Shown here: positions 8,295 to 17,883 of the stretch, in pieces
Layout of the letters: every line of letters starts with the position of its first letter
How positions within the stretch are numbered: position 1 is the stretch's first letter
Assembly: GCA_003612405.1 (NCBI GenBank)
Contig: RAYR01000015.1
Location: forward strand, 102,284-166,283
Direction: 5' to 3'
Source of the DNA: a bacterium 0.1xD8-71
Lineage (GTDB): Bacteria; Bacillota; Clostridia; Lachnospirales; Lachnospiraceae
Length of the DNA: 64,000 nucleotides
Position numbers and translations under genes: made by a program
The notes under the pieces: model-generated
Seen by the model: only the letters and a program-made list of their open reading frames with translations
What the model was told of the DNA's origin: nothing
Databases searched by the model: none

Positions 8295-9518
8295 ATGTCA
8301 TTAAACAAAAAATCTGTAGATGATCTTAATGTTAAGGGAAAACGTGTTCTTGTAAGATGTGATTTCAACGTACCTTTGAAAGAAGGCAAGATCACAGACG
8401 AGACTCGTATTGTGGCAGCACTTCCCACAATCAACAAACTGCTTGCCGACGGCGGCAAGGTAATTCTCTGCTCTCATCTGGGTAAAGTAAAGAACGGCCC
8501 CAATGAGGGTGAATCCCTGGCACCTGTGGCAGAGAGACTTTCCGAGAAATTAGGCAAACCTGTAAACTTCGTATCCGATTACAATGTGACCGGTGAAGCT
8601 GCAACAAAGGCTGTTGCTGACATGCAGGAAGGTGATGTGGTACTTCTTCAGAATACCCGTTTCCGCGGCAAGGAAGAGACCAAGAACGGAGAAGAGTTCA
8701 GCAAAGAGCTGGCAGATCTGTGTGATGTTTATGTATGTGATGCATTTGGTTCTTCCCACAGAGCACATGCTTCCGTAGCGGGCGTGACAGATGTGGTACG
8801 TGCAAAGGGCGGAGAGTGTGCAGTTGGTTATCTGATGCAGAAAGAGATTGATTTCCTGGGCAATGCAGTAGAGAATCCGGTAAGACCTTTCGTGGCAATC
8901 TTAGGCGGTGCGAAGGTGGCTGATAAATTAAATGTTATCAATAATCTGTTGGAGAAATGTGATACCCTTATCATCGGCGGTGGTATGGCTTTCACTTTCT
9001 TAAAGGCGAAGGGCTATGAGATCGGTAACTCTCTGGTAGATGATGAAAAGCTTGATTATTGTAAAGAGATGATGGAGAAAGCTGAGAAGCTCGGCAAGCA
9101 GCTTTTACTGCCTATCGACACCGGCGTGGCTTCGGCTTTTCCGAATCCCATTGACGGTCCTGTTGATGTAGCGTATGTGGATGCTGACAAGATTCCGGCT
9201 GATAAGGAAGGACTGGATATCGGTCCTAAGACGCAGGAATTATTTGCCAATGCTGTGAAGTCTGCAAAGACAGTTGTTTGGAACGGACCTATGGGCGTAT
9301 TTGAGAACCCTACCCTGGCAAAAGGTACGATTGCTGTGGCAAAGGCACTGGCTGAGACGGATGCTACCACCATTATCGGCGGCGGTGATTCTGCGGCAGC
9401 CTGCAACCAGCTTGGTTTTGCAGATAAGATGTCTCATATCTCCACCGGCGGCGGTGCTTCTCTTGAGTTCTTAGAGGGCAAGGAACTTCCTGGTGTAGTG
9501 GCAGCGGACGACAAGTGA
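8295..9518 (+). CDS. pgk: Phosphoglycerate kinase
   Basis: A 407-residue kinase transferring phosphate from 1,3-bisphosphoglycerate to ADP. Family motifs are complete: [11 protein letters not shown] near the N-terminus, CSHLGK, the substrate loop [12 protein letters not shown], the hinge-region [11 protein letters not shown], the nucleotide-binding GGGMAFTF and GGGDSAAA, and [10 protein letters not shown] near the C-terminus. AGGAGGAC precedes the ATG. It lies about 90 bases behind gap and is followed by a string of small hairpins before tpiA. Confidence 0.96.
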   Translation: MSLNKKSVDDLNVKGKRVLVRCDFNVPLKEGKITDETRIVAALPTINKLLADGGKVILCSHLGKVKNGPNEGESLAPVAERLSEKLGKPVNFVSDYNVTGEAATKAVADMQEGDVVLLQNTRFRGKEETKNGEEFSKELADLCDVYVCDAFGSSHRAHASVAGVTDVVRAKGGECAVGYLMQKEIDFLGNAVENPVRPFVAILGGAKVADKLNVINNLLEKCDTLIIGGGMAFTFLKAKGYEIGNSLVDDEKLDYCKEMMEKAEKLGKQLLLPIDTGVASAFPNPIDGPVDVAYVDADKIPADKEGLDIGPKTQELFANAVKSAKTVVWNGPMGVFENPTLAKGTIAVAKALAETDATTIIGGGDSAAACNQLGFADKMSHISTGGGASLEFLEGKELPGVVAADDK

Positions 9519-9519
9519 A

Positions 9520-9595
9520 GTAAATCTCTTCGAGATTAACAAAAGTAAATTCCTTCGGAATTAACTTTGCGAGGTTCGCTTAGAGGCGAACCTCG
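9520..9595 (+). repeat. Tandem small hairpin units plus a 10-bp hairpin between pgk and tpiA
   Basis: Two 21-base units of the pattern GTAAAT-NNN-TTC-nnn-ATTAAC (9520-9540 and 9545-9565, 25-base period) each form a hairpin with a TTC loop (AATCTC/GAGATT and AATTCC/GGAATT). The three variable bases covary: CTC with GAG, TCC with GGA. A third hairpin follows, CGAGGTTCGC (9570-9579) / GCGAACCTCG (9586-9595). None has a T-run. The second unit recurs with one mismatch, inverted, at the window end (63979-64000), so this is a dispersed element. Confidence 0.65.
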
Positions 9596-9672
9596 GCATT
9601 GCATAAATATATTTATGTAAACCATGGAAATAAGTATATATTAGCGCAGGATTGCGCAGAAATGAGGATAAC

Positions 9673-10422
9673 ATGGCAAGAAAGAAAATTGTGGCCGGTA
9701 ACTGGAAGATGAATATGACTCCCAGTGAGGCGGTTAAATTATGTGCAGAGTTAAAGGATCTGGTAAAGTCTGACGATGTGGATGTAGTGTACTGTGTTCC
9801 TGCGGTGGACATCGTACCTGTTGTGGAGGCTGTGAAAGGCACCAACGTGGAAGTGGGCGCAGAGAATATGTATTTTGAGGAGAAGGGTGCTTACACAGGC
9901 GAGATTTCCGCAGCAATGCTGGTAGACGCAGGCGTGAAATATGTGATCATCGGGCACTCTGAGAGGCGTGATTACTTCAAGGAGGATGATGCCCTTCTGA
10001 ATAAGAAGGTTAAGAAAGCTTTAGAAGCCGGACTTATTCCGATTCTTTGCTGCGGCGAAACTTTAGAGCAGAGGGAGCTGGGGGTTACCATGGATTGGAT
10101 CAGATTGCAGATCAAATCCGACCTTGCAGATATCACCGCAGATCAGGTGAAGGGTATGGTGATTGCGTATGAGCCTATCTGGGCAATCGGTACCGGCAAG
10201 ACTGCTACTACAGAACAGGCAGAAGAAGTATGTAAGGGTATCCGTGACTGTATCGCAGAAATGTATGATGCAGCTACCGCGGAGGCAGTCCGCATCCAGT
10301 ATGGCGGGTCTGTAAACGCAGGCAATGCGGCAGAGCTCTTTGCACAGCCCGACATTGACGGTGGTTTGGTAGGCGGCGCTTCTCTGAAAGCTGACTTTGG
10401 CAAGATCGTCAATTATAAATAG
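9673..10422 (+). CDS. tpiA: Triosephosphate isomerase
   Basis: A 249-residue TIM-barrel enzyme interconverting dihydroxyacetone phosphate and glyceraldehyde 3-phosphate. It begins [14 protein letters not shown] with the catalytic Lys in NWKMN. The catalytic His is in IIGHSERR, the catalytic Glu in [12 protein letters not shown], and the phosphate-binding loops in QYGGSV and VGGASL. ATG 9673 follows TGAGGAT and matches the family start; the in-frame 9652 start has no support. It closes the gap-pgk-tpiA cluster and is followed by a strong terminator. Confidence 0.96.
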   Translation: MARKKIVAGNWKMNMTPSEAVKLCAELKDLVKSDDVDVVYCVPAVDIVPVVEAVKGTNVEVGAENMYFEEKGAYTGEISAAMLVDAGVKYVIIGHSERRDYFKEDDALLNKKVKKALEAGLIPILCCGETLEQRELGVTMDWIRLQIKSDLADITADQVKGMVIAYEPIWAIGTGKTATTEQAEEVCKGIRDCIAEMYDAATAEAVRIQYGGSVNAGNAAELFAQPDIDGGLVGGASLKADFGKIVNYK

Positions 10423-10458
10423 AAGGTAGTTTTAAAACTGATATAGTTTGAATATTGC

Positions 10459-10503
10459 AAAAAGGGGTATCAAGGGAAAGAAATTCCCTTGGAATCCCTT
10501 TTT
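10459..10503 (+). terminator. Terminator of the glycolytic cluster
   Basis: Outer arms AAAAAGGG (10459-10466) and CCCTTTTT (10496-10503) enclose an inner perfect stem CAAGGGA (10471-10477) / TCCCTTG (10485-10491). The structure is symmetric enough to act on both strands. Confidence 0.8.
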
Positions 10504-10559
10504 GATGTCTTTGTAGTTGACTGAATTATTATACTATTAACAGGCAGGGGGAAAAGGAA

Positions 10560-12533
10560 ATGAAAAGTATTCGTACAAAGATTACCTTATGTCTCATCTT
10601 AACCGTTCTGATAGGACTGGTTGCGTCTGGAGTTTCCAGTATCATACCGAATTATAACAGCACCATGTCGACTGTGGAACAGATGATGAGTGAAACAGCA
10701 GTCCTGGCGGCAGGGCGTGTGGAACAAGAGTTAATGGCATATAAGAATGTCGTCATGGACGCAGGCCATATAGCGCAGTTATCCGATCCGGATGTATCGC
10801 TGGAGGAAAAGCAGTCCCTTATCAATGAACGGGCTGCCATGCATGATTTCCAGCGGGGAAATATTATTGGTATGGATGGTATCAGTATTTTCGACGGGAA
10901 GGATTATTCTGACCGTGAATACGTACAGCAGGCAATGCAGGGAAATATTTATGTATCAGAGCCCTTGATCAGTAAAATTACCGGGGAATTATCCATTATG
11001 GTTGCGGCACCCCTTTATGCGGAAGAAACCTATGGCTCTACGATTGTCGGTGTTGTTTACTTTGTTCCCAAGGAGACTTTTCTGAATGATATTGTATCGG
11101 CCATTCAGATCGGGGAAAACAGCAGAGCCTATATGATTAATAAATCTGGCGATACGATTGCAGATATTACCCTGGAAACGATCACCGTCCAGAATATAGA
11201 GACGGAGGCACAAAGTGATCCCGCACTTCAGGAACTGGCAGCTATTCATGCCAATATGCGTGAGGGAAAGAATGGGTTTGGAAGTTATACAAGCGGGGAA
11301 GAAAAAATGTTCGCGGCTTATGCGCCGGTCAAGGATACGGACGGCTGGAGCATTGCGGTTACCGCGCCGCAGTTAAATTATCTGGCGGCTACACGGGATG
11401 CCATGGTGATTAACATTGCCGTCATTATTATTTTTATATTGATTTCTATCGTAGTTGCGCTGGTAGTGGCGTCTAATATCAGCAGTCCCATGAAGGCATG
11501 TGTCAACCGGATGAAGCTTCTTGTGGAAGGAGACCTGGAAACGCCAATGCCTGAGATTGCCAGTAAAGATGAAACGGGTGTGCTTGCAAGGTCTACCACA
11601 TCTTTGGTGGAAGGACTGCGGATTGTAATCAGCGACATTGATTATCTGTTAAACGAGATGGCCAATCAGAATCTGAATGTACATACCGAACATGAGGAAG
11701 TATATGTGGGCAGTTTCCAGAATATTCTGCTTTCCATGCGTCATATGAAAGAGGAACTGGGGCATGCCATGAGGCAGGTTAATCATTCTGCACAGGAAGT
11801 AGCGCTGGCAAGTGATCATTTATCTGCGAGTGCCCAGTCGCTTAGTCAGGGTACGACACAACAGGCCAGTTCCGTACAGGAATTGGCAGCAAGGGTCAGC
11901 GAAATTTCAGACCAGGCCAGGAGCACCGCAAGCGGAGCGCTTGATGTGCGCAGCAAGACGCACCAGGCCGGAGAAGAAGTATCCATGTGTAATCAGAAGA
12001 TGCAGAATCTGGTGGAAGCCATGGATAAAATCCAGACAAGTTCCGATGAGATTGAAAAGATTTTGAAAACGATAGACGACATTGCTTTCCAGACAAACAT
12101 ACTGGCCTTAAATGCAGCGGTAGAAGCCGCCAGGGCAGGCAGTGCAGGAAAGGGATTCGCTGTTGTGGCGGAGGAAGTACGCAATCTTGCCGGGAAATCT
12201 GCGGAGGCAGCGCAAAATACCTCTGTGCTCATTGCAAACTCTACGGAGGCCGTACACACAGGTACGGAAGTTGCCCAGAGCACGGCAGATATCCTCTTTG
12301 GTGTGGTGAACAGTATCCAGTCTGTGGTGGATTCCATTGACAATATTGCCGCGGTTTCCAATGAACAGTCAGATGCTGTGGGACAGGTATCCGAGGGAAT
12401 CAATCAGATTGCTGTGGTGGTGCAGAGCAACAGCGCAACCGCACAGCAGAGTGCGGCGGCAAGTGAAGAGCTTTCCGCTGAAGCGGCCAGCTTAAAACAG
12501 TTGGTGGATCAGTTTACGCTTGCGGAGGAGTAA
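10560..12533 (+). CDS. Methyl-accepting chemotaxis protein with extracellular dCache domain
   Basis: A 657-residue chemoreceptor. TM1 is at about residues 8-30. An extracellular double-Cache-like sensor spans about 35-275 (with [16 protein letters not shown] and [18 protein letters not shown]). TM2 is at about 280-305 ([18 protein letters not shown]), followed by a HAMP region and the MA signalling domain (about 410-650) with the conserved hairpin tip [20 protein letters not shown]. It ends 13 bases before the acetylesterase gene, so the two are probably co-transcribed. That suggests, without proof, that the receptor senses a sugar, acetate or uronate released in the neighbouring xylan pathway. 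No che genes are in the window. The start is preceded by GGGGGAAAAGGA. Confidence 0.9.
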   Translation: MKSIRTKITLCLILTVLIGLVASGVSSIIPNYNSTMSTVEQMMSETAVLAAGRVEQELMAYKNVVMDAGHIAQLSDPDVSLEEKQSLINERAAMHDFQRGNIIGMDGISIFDGKDYSDREYVQQAMQGNIYVSEPLISKITGELSIMVAAPLYAEETYGSTIVGVVYFVPKETFLNDIVSAIQIGENSRAYMINKSGDTIADITLETITVQNIETEAQSDPALQELAAIHANMREGKNGFGSYTSGEEKMFAAYAPVKDTDGWSIAVTAPQLNYLAATRDAMVINIAVIIIFILISIVVALVVASNISSPMKACVNRMKLLVEGDLETPMPEIASKDETGVLARSTTSLVEGLRIVISDIDYLLNEMANQNLNVHTEHEEVYVGSFQNILLSMRHMKEELGHAMRQVNHSAQEVALASDHLSASAQSLSQGTTQQASSVQELAARVSEISDQARSTASGALDVRSKTHQAGEEVSMCNQKMQNLVEAMDKIQTSSDEIEKILKTIDDIAFQTNILALNAAVEAARAGSAGKGFAVVAEEVRNLAGKSAEAAQNTSVLIANSTEAVHTGTEVAQSTADILFGVVNSIQSVVDSIDNIAAVSNEQSDAVGQVSEGINQIAVVVQSNSATAQQSAAASEELSAEAASLKQLVDQFTLAEE

Positions 12534-12546
12534 AGAGGACAGATTT

Positions 12547-14496
12547 ATGGGGAAATTAAAATTACCGAGACTGTTAAGCGACGGGATGGTGTTGCAGCAG
12601 AAGAAAAACGTGCGCATATGGGGCGAGGATGAACCTGGAAGGACAGTCACGGTCTCTTTCCTTGGCAGAGAATATAATGGAGAAGTAAATGCGGCTGGAG
12701 AATGGGAGATCCATATCCAGCCGGCTGATGCGTGTGCTGCCTGTCAGATGCTGATCAGGGATGATGCAGGGGAAGCGCAAAGGATTGCAGATGTTGCGGT
12801 GGGAGATGTCTTTATCTGCGCAGGGCAGTCAAATATGGAACTTCCCATCAGCCGGGTGATGGACCGGTATCCTGAGGAAATACAACAGTGCGACAATCCC
12901 GCCATCCGCACCTTTAAGATCATAGAGAACGCGGAATTTCACGGCCCCTTAAAAGATCATAAAAGCGGGGAGTGGACAGCGGTATCTGAGAATACGTTTC
13001 CGGAGTTCTCTGCGACAGCATACTTTTTTGCGAAGCATATGTATCGTATGACCGGGGCGCCGGTGGGATTGATCAATGCCAGTCTGGGCGGCTCCAGGAT
13101 TGAATCCTGGATGGGACGGGATATGCTCACTGGATATGAAGAATTTCTGGCATTGGCGGACCGCTACAGCGATGACGAGTTTGTCAGGGAAAGGCTTGAA
13201 TTAAATCTGCGTCAGGCAGATCAGTGGCATAAGCATCTGGACAGCATCGATATAGGATTAAAGGAGCGCTGGTATCGGGGAGAATTCGATCTTGCCGGAT
13301 GGAAGGAAATCGAGATTCCCTTCTTCTTCAAGGACACGCCGTTAAAAGATTTCTGCGGAAGTGTATGGTTTTACCGGGAGTTTACGGCAGATAAACGGCT
13401 GGCCGGCAGGGAAGCGAAACTATGGCTTGGCACCATCGTTGACAGTGACACGGTATATGTGAACGGCATCCAGGTGGGGCATACGGATTATCAGTATCCG
13501 CCCAGAAAGTATACAATACCGGAGGGGCTTTTAAAAGAAGGTAAGAATACCATTGTGATGCATGTCAAGGCAGAGATCGGGCAGGGAAGATTTACGGACG
13601 AGAAGGTATATGCGATTTTCAGAGAAAATGACAGAATAGAGCTGTCCGGGAAATGGATGTACCGAATCGGTGCCGGCTGCGAAATGATACAGGCAACGGA
13701 TTTCGTAAACTGGAAGCCCACAGGACTCTATCAGGGGATGATGGCGCCCTGCCATAAATATGCGGCTGCCGGGATTCTCTGGTATCAGGGAGAGTCCAAC
13801 ACACACGAATCGGCAGGCAGTTACTGTGACCTGATGGAAAGGATGATCAGAGGCTATCGGGCAAAGTGGGAAGATGATCTGCCTTTTATCTATGTGCAGC
13901 TTCCTAATTTCCGGGTGGAACTTTACGGAGCGGATCGGGATGATGTCATCAATGACTGGCCCTGCGTCAGAGAGGAACAGAGAAGAGCTCTGAAGATTCC
14001 GGGCACCGGTATGGTGACGGCTATAGACCTGGGTGAAGACAATGATCTCCATCCCCTGAATAAGGAAGGCATAGGTTTCCGGCTTGCCATGCAGGCGGCT
14101 AAAATGCTCTATGGGAAAGAATCGGAATGTGAAGGACCGCAGATAGAGGAGGCGGAGGTTTCCGGTAAGGAAGGGGTGTGGGAAGTAATACTCACCTTCC
14201 GGTCTGCCACAGGTTTGTATGCGGATCCGGAGGCGAATCTGGAAGGGATTGTGCCGGATAAAAGGAACGCGGTAAAAGAAATCAGGGACTTTGAACTGGT
14301 AGATGATAAAGGTAAGGTTCATACAACAACTGCACAGATTGTGGGAAACAAAGTACTTCTTACCTGTGAGGATGAGATGACAATAGTAAGGGAAGTCAGA
14401 TATTGCTATCACAATACCAATGCAGGAGCAATGCTGTATAACCAAGAGGGATTCCCGATGACACCTTTCCTTGTGGAAATAAATGACAGGCCATGA
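12547..14496 (+). CDS. SGNH-type carbohydrate acetylesterase (sialate O-acetylesterase family)
   Basis: A 649-residue protein with no signal peptide, so cytoplasmic. SGNH/GDSL hydrolase blocks are visible: CAGQSNMELP with probable nucleophile S95, the oxyanion block WYQGESNTHES, and a catalytic Asp/His near DLHPLNKEG. A beta-sandwich insertion (about residues 245-380, with WFYREF and VYVNGIQVGH, resembling a galactose-binding/GH2 sugar-binding fold) splits the esterase domain. Annotated homologues are called sialate O-acetylesterase. Because it is next to a beta-xylosidase and an alpha-glucuronidase, deacetylation of imported xylo-oligosaccharides is more likely than sialate here (inference). 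ATG 12547 follows AGAGGAC; the in-frame 12520 start overlaps the preceding gene. Confidence 0.82.
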   Translation: MGKLKLPRLLSDGMVLQQKKNVRIWGEDEPGRTVTVSFLGREYNGEVNAAGEWEIHIQPADACAACQMLIRDDAGEAQRIADVAVGDVFICAGQSNMELPISRVMDRYPEEIQQCDNPAIRTFKIIENAEFHGPLKDHKSGEWTAVSENTFPEFSATAYFFAKHMYRMTGAPVGLINASLGGSRIESWMGRDMLTGYEEFLALADRYSDDEFVRERLELNLRQADQWHKHLDSIDIGLKERWYRGEFDLAGWKEIEIPFFFKDTPLKDFCGSVWFYREFTADKRLAGREAKLWLGTIVDSDTVYVNGIQVGHTDYQYPPRKYTIPEGLLKEGKNTIVMHVKAEIGQGRFTDEKVYAIFRENDRIELSGKWMYRIGAGCEMIQATDFVNWKPTGLYQGMMAPCHKYAAAGILWYQGESNTHESAGSYCDLMERMIRGYRAKWEDDLPFIYVQLPNFRVELYGADRDDVINDWPCVREEQRRALKIPGTGMVTAIDLGEDNDLHPLNKEGIGFRLAMQAAKMLYGKESECEGPQIEEAEVSGKEGVWEVILTFRSATGLYADPEANLEGIVPDKRNAVKEIRDFELVDDKGKVHTTTAQIVGNKVLLTCEDEMTIVREVRYCYHNTNAGAMLYNQEGFPMTPFLVEINDRP

Positions 14497-14515
14497 TGCG
14501 ACCTGTCATATTTTT
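14483..14515. terminator. Bidirectional terminator between the esterase and araC genes
   Basis: ATGACAGG (14483-14490) / CCTGTCAT (14502-14509) form an 8-bp stem followed by ATTTTTAC. The stop codon of the esterase (TGA 14494-14496) sits in the loop, so the last sense codons also encode the stem. It separates two convergent genes. Confidence 0.65.
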
Positions 14516-14544
14516 ACGGGACAAGTAATGATTTTATGTACAAT

Positions 14545-15432
14545 TTAATTTTTGGGACGGTTCAGCATTTTATATTCCGATGGCGTACAATGTTTTGTTG
14601 CCTTGAAGATGCGGTTAAATGTGGACAGACTCTGAAAACCTGACCGCATGGCCACTTCCGTGATAGAGATGTTGGGCTGGATTAACAGAGTTTCCGCATG
14701 GGCGATTCTTTTCTGCATCAGATACTCATAGCAGGATACACCGGAAAACTGTTTGAACAATCTGGAAAAATGAAATTTGGAAAAACCGGCCAGATCTGCC
14801 AGGTCATCAATATTTATGTTTTCGGTACAGTGGTTGGTGATATATTTGCAGACATCCATGAATTTTTCAATGTATTCATGCTGCTTGCTGGAAGTTATGC
14901 CGGGGAACTTTTCACTGGCATCAAAATTGGTGCGTCCAATGGTCACAAAGAAACGGATCATCAGGGAATAGATCAATGCTTCCGTGAAGGGCATTTTATT
15001 GTCATATTCACGGCTGATCTCGTTCAGATAGGAGCAAAGCTTTGCACTGAGCTCTGGATATTCATCATGTTTGATCAAAGCATACGGGTGGAGAGACTGG
15101 ATCAGGGAATCCGTTCCGTTTAAACTGCATATCAGGCCATAGTCAAACAGCATGATAAGCCGTTCGCCCGTATTTGTGCGGGGAGGAGCGATCAGATGAT
15201 GTAGTGTGCCAGGAGGGATGATGAAGATATCATTCGGATCAAAGGTGTGGGATGTTTCATCTATGACAACGGTGTATTCGTCCTGGATGGGCATAATGAT
15301 TTCCATGGCAGTGTGCCAGTGGAGCGGATAGTCTTCTGCCTGCATGTTGTGATAGAGTTTGATGCTGGAGAAAAGATCATAGTCTACCGTTTCGCGGATA
15401 CCGTCTAAAATCTTAATCATATCAATACCCAT
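14545..15432 (-). CDS. AraC-family regulator with cupin sensor domain (xylan unit)
   Basis: A 295-residue activator type. The N-terminal cupin/AraC-binding domain (about residues 25-165) carries HWHTAMEIIMPI and IPPGTLHHL. The C-terminal double helix-turn-helix (about 190-290) carries INIDDLADLAGFSKFHFSRLF and ISITEVAMRSGFQSLSTFNRIF. It is divergent from the GH3-GH67-ABC unit, and two promoters there carry paired 13-mers in the geometry expected for this family, so it most likely activates them on sensing a xylan-derived sugar. ATG 15432 is used; ATG 15420 (MIKILDG) is equally possible because the purine-rich site AGAAAGG lies very close to the first. Confidence 0.88.
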   Translation of the reverse strand: MGIDMIKILDGIRETVDYDLFSSIKLYHNMQAEDYPLHWHTAMEIIMPIQDEYTVVIDETSHTFDPNDIFIIPPGTLHHLIAPPRTNTGERLIMLFDYGLICSLNGTDSLIQSLHPYALIKHDEYPELSAKLCSYLNEISREYDNKMPFTEALIYSLMIRFFVTIGRTNFDASEKFPGITSSKQHEYIEKFMDVCKYITNHCTENINIDDLADLAGFSKFHFSRLFKQFSGVSCYEYLMQKRIAHAETLLIQPNISITEVAMRSGFQSLSTFNRIFKATKHCTPSEYKMLNRPKN

Positions 15433-15460
15433 ACCTTTCTCTTTATGAAATAACTTTTAT

Positions 15461-15477
15461 CTAACATATATTGTTAG
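15461..15477. promoter_or_regulatory. Palindrome in the araC-GH3 divergent region
   Basis: CTAACA-TATAT-TGTTAG, 6-bp perfect arms, about 30 bases upstream of the regulator's start. It could be an autoregulatory site or overlap the regulator's own -10. It does not match the AGCAA-type operators nearby. Confidence 0.35.
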
Positions 15478-15499
15478 CATAAGTTGATTAAATCATCTA

Positions 15500-15513
15500 A
15501 CCAGATATTGCTA
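15500..15513 (-). promoter_or_regulatory. Upstream inverted copy of the AraC-type half-site
   Basis: Read on the minus strand, this is an exact 14-base copy (TAGCAATATCTGGT) of the site at 15583-15596, in opposite orientation with centres 83 bp apart. It points toward the regulator gene. It could bind the regulator for autorepression or DNA looping, as with the distant operator of the E. coli araBAD/araC system (analogy only). Confidence 0.5.
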
Positions 15514-15583
15514 TTTCATCTTCAATCAGTGTCAAATAAAAGAATATAATGTACAAATAGTTCTGTTTTCCGGCAGGTGTATT

Positions 15584-15646
15584 AGCAATATCTGGTAGCG
15601 GAAGAGCAAAATATAAAGAGATAGTTTATTTTGGCGGCTGTATAAT
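15584..15646 (+). promoter_or_regulatory. AraC-activated promoter of the GH3-GH67 operon
   Basis: Half-sites AGCAATATCTGGT (15584-15596) and AGCAAAATATAAA (15605-15617) are direct repeats exactly 21 bp apart. A perfect TATAAT lies at 15641-15646, 36 bases from the start of the second half-site. The -35 position (15618-15623, GAGATA) is far from consensus and abuts the half-site, which predicts activator dependence. The same layout occurs at 19935-19997. Confidence 0.7.
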
Positions 15647-15714
15647 TGTTTTATTATTGAGGGGATGGAGCCGTCAGCATGGCATTTGCATCAGACAGGC
15701 TGAGAGGGAGAAAA

Positions 15715-17868
15715 ATGGAGATTGTAAAAGACAAAGCAAAAAATGCAGAATATGAAAAACGTGCTCGCAGTCTGGTGGCGCAGATGACTCTGGAAGAAAA
15801 GGCTTTTCAGATGGTGAACAGTGCGCCTGCCATAGAACGGCTTGGAATTAAGGCATATAACTGGTGGAATGAGGCGCTCCATGGAGTGGCGAGAGCAGGT
15901 ACGGCGACGGTGTTTCCCCAGGCGATTTCCCTGGCGGCCACATTTGACGAGGATTTTATAGAACAAGTGGCTGAGGCTGTCTCCACAGAAGGCAGGGCAA
16001 AGTTTAACGCACAGCAGAAATTTGAAGACTTTGATATCTATAAAGGATTGACGTTCTGGTCGCCCAATGTCAACATTTTCAGAGATCCCAGGTGGGGCAG
16101 GGGGCATGAGACATTCGGGGAAGATCCTTATCTGACTTCCAGATTGGGTGTAAGGTTTGTGGAGGGTTTGCAAGGACATGACGAAAACTATTTGAAGACG
16201 GCGGCATGTGCCAAGCATTTTGCCGTGCACAGCGGCCCGGAGGATCTGCGGCATGAGTTTAATGCCGTGGTGAGCATACAGGATATGTATGAGACGTATC
16301 TGCCGGCATTTAAAGCCTGTGTACAGGAGGCTGGGGTAGAGGCGGTTATGGGTGCCTATAATCGTACCAATGATGAGCCGTGCTGCGGAAGCAAGACGCT
16401 CTTACAGGATATTCTGCGCGAGGAATGGGGCTTTCAGGGACATGTGGTATCCGACTGCTGGGCCATCAGGGACTTTCATGGAGGACACGGTGTGACTGCC
16501 GGGCCTGAGGAATCGGTTGCCATGGCGGTGAATCATGGATGTGATTTGAATTGTGGAGAACTCTTTCTCTATGTGGCGGATGCGGTGCGAAAGGGAATGA
16601 TTCCGGAAGCACGGGTGGATGAGGCGCTGGTACGCCTCTTTATGACTAGAATCAAACTGGGACTGCTTGGCGATAAAGAAAAGACGCCATATGATGACAT
16701 TCCCTATACGGCAGTAGACTCCAGACAGATGCAGGAACTGAATCTGAGAGCGGCAGAGAAATGCATTGTCCTTCTGAAGAATGAAAACAATCTGCTTCCG
16801 CTGGATAAATCCGCTATCGGCACCATTGGCGTTATCGGTCCCAATGCCAATAACCGGAAGGCTCTGGTGGGCAATTATGAGGGTACGGCGTCGCGCTATT
16901 ACACCATAGCGGAAGGGATTCAGGAATATGCAGGAGAAGATGTGAGGGTGCTGGTGTCGGAGGGCTGTCATCTGTATCGGGAACAGATCAGCAACCTGAG
17001 TCGCGGCAAAGACAGGGATTCAGAGGTAAAGGCTGTCTGCGAGGCCAGCGATGTGGTTATCATGTGTCTGGGGCTGGATGCCGGGCTGGAAGGGGAAGAA
17101 GGCGATCAGGGGAACCAGTATGCCAGCGGCGATAAGCCCAATCTGCATCTGCCGGGCAGACAGCAGGAAATACTGGAAATTGCCTGTGCCAGCGGGAAAC
17201 CGGTGGTACTGGTACTGCTTTCGGGCAGTGCTCTGGCGGTAGGCTGGGCAGATGAACATGTGCCGGCGATTGTACAGGGCTGGTATCCGGGAGCACAGGG
17301 CGGCAGAGCGGTTGCCAGGGTGTTGTTTGGAGATAAGAATCCGGAGGGCAGGCTGCCTGTTACTTTTTACCGGACAACGGAAGAACTGCCGGCATTTACG
17401 GATTATTCCATGCAGGGCAGAACCTATCGGTATATGCAGACGGAAGCGCTGTATCCTTTTGGGTATGGGTTGTCCTATACCACATTTGCTTATACGGATG
17501 TGGCTCTTTCCTCTCCGGTTGTGGGAGAAGAGGGCATTACGGTAAAGGCTGTGGTGACCAATATGGGCAGCAGGGACGGCGCAGAGACGGTGCAGGTTTA
17601 TGTCAAAGCTGTTCGGGAAGCAACACCCAATGCGCAGTTAAAAGCAATCAGGAAACTGTCTTTACAGGCAGGCCAAAGTCAGGAGATTACAATAGCACTT
17701 CCGGCATCGGCGTTTGCCCTTTATGATACACAGGGAATTAACCGGGTGGAAGCCGGGAACTATCATGTATTTGTGGGAGGCGCCCAGCCGGATGGCAGGA
17801 GCGAAGCACTGACGGGACAGAAAATCCCTCCGCTGTCCGTAGAGGTCAGGGAATCTTTTGTAATATAG
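15715..17868 (+). CDS. GH3 beta-xylosidase, cytoplasmic
   Basis: A 717-residue glycoside hydrolase family 3 enzyme releasing xylose from the non-reducing end of xylo-oligosaccharides. The sequence YNWWNEALHGVARAG near the N-terminus is characteristic of the xylosidase branch (fungal xyl3A/BxlB-like) rather than the glucosidase branch. The catalytic nucleophile is D247 in VVSDCWAIRDF. The second alpha/beta domain (about 365-580) and a C-terminal fibronectin III-like domain (about 630-700) are present. There is no signal peptide. ATG 15715 is chosen for the strong GAGAGGGAG just before it; in-frame ATG 15679 is an alternative. It is followed after 15 bases by the alpha-glucuronidase. Dual activity (alpha-arabinosidase or beta-glucosidase) cannot be excluded. 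Confidence 0.9.
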   Translation: MEIVKDKAKNAEYEKRARSLVAQMTLEEKAFQMVNSAPAIERLGIKAYNWWNEALHGVARAGTATVFPQAISLAATFDEDFIEQVAEAVSTEGRAKFNAQQKFEDFDIYKGLTFWSPNVNIFRDPRWGRGHETFGEDPYLTSRLGVRFVEGLQGHDENYLKTAACAKHFAVHSGPEDLRHEFNAVVSIQDMYETYLPAFKACVQEAGVEAVMGAYNRTNDEPCCGSKTLLQDILREEWGFQGHVVSDCWAIRDFHGGHGVTAGPEESVAMAVNHGCDLNCGELFLYVADAVRKGMIPEARVDEALVRLFMTRIKLGLLGDKEKTPYDDIPYTAVDSRQMQELNLRAAEKCIVLLKNENNLLPLDKSAIGTIGVIGPNANNRKALVGNYEGTASRYYTIAEGIQEYAGEDVRVLVSEGCHLYREQISNLSRGKDRDSEVKAVCEASDVVIMCLGLDAGLEGEEGDQGNQYASGDKPNLHLPGRQQEILEIACASGKPVVLVLLSGSALAVGWADEHVPAIVQGWYPGAQGGRAVARVLFGDKNPEGRLPVTFYRTTEELPAFTDYSMQGRTYRYMQTEALYPFGYGLSYTTFAYTDVALSSPVVGEEGITVKAVVTNMGSRDGAETVQVYVKAVREATPNAQLKAIRKLSLQAGQSQEITIALPASAFALYDTQGINRVEAGNYHVFVGGAQPDGRSEALTGQKIPPLSVEVRESFVI

Positions 17869-17883
17869 AAGGAGATTGGGACG

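Noticed and set aside
13531..14445. 304-codon open frame antisense to the acetylesterase
   Set aside because: The sense strand carries SGNH motifs; the antisense product has no motif and no ribosome-binding site.
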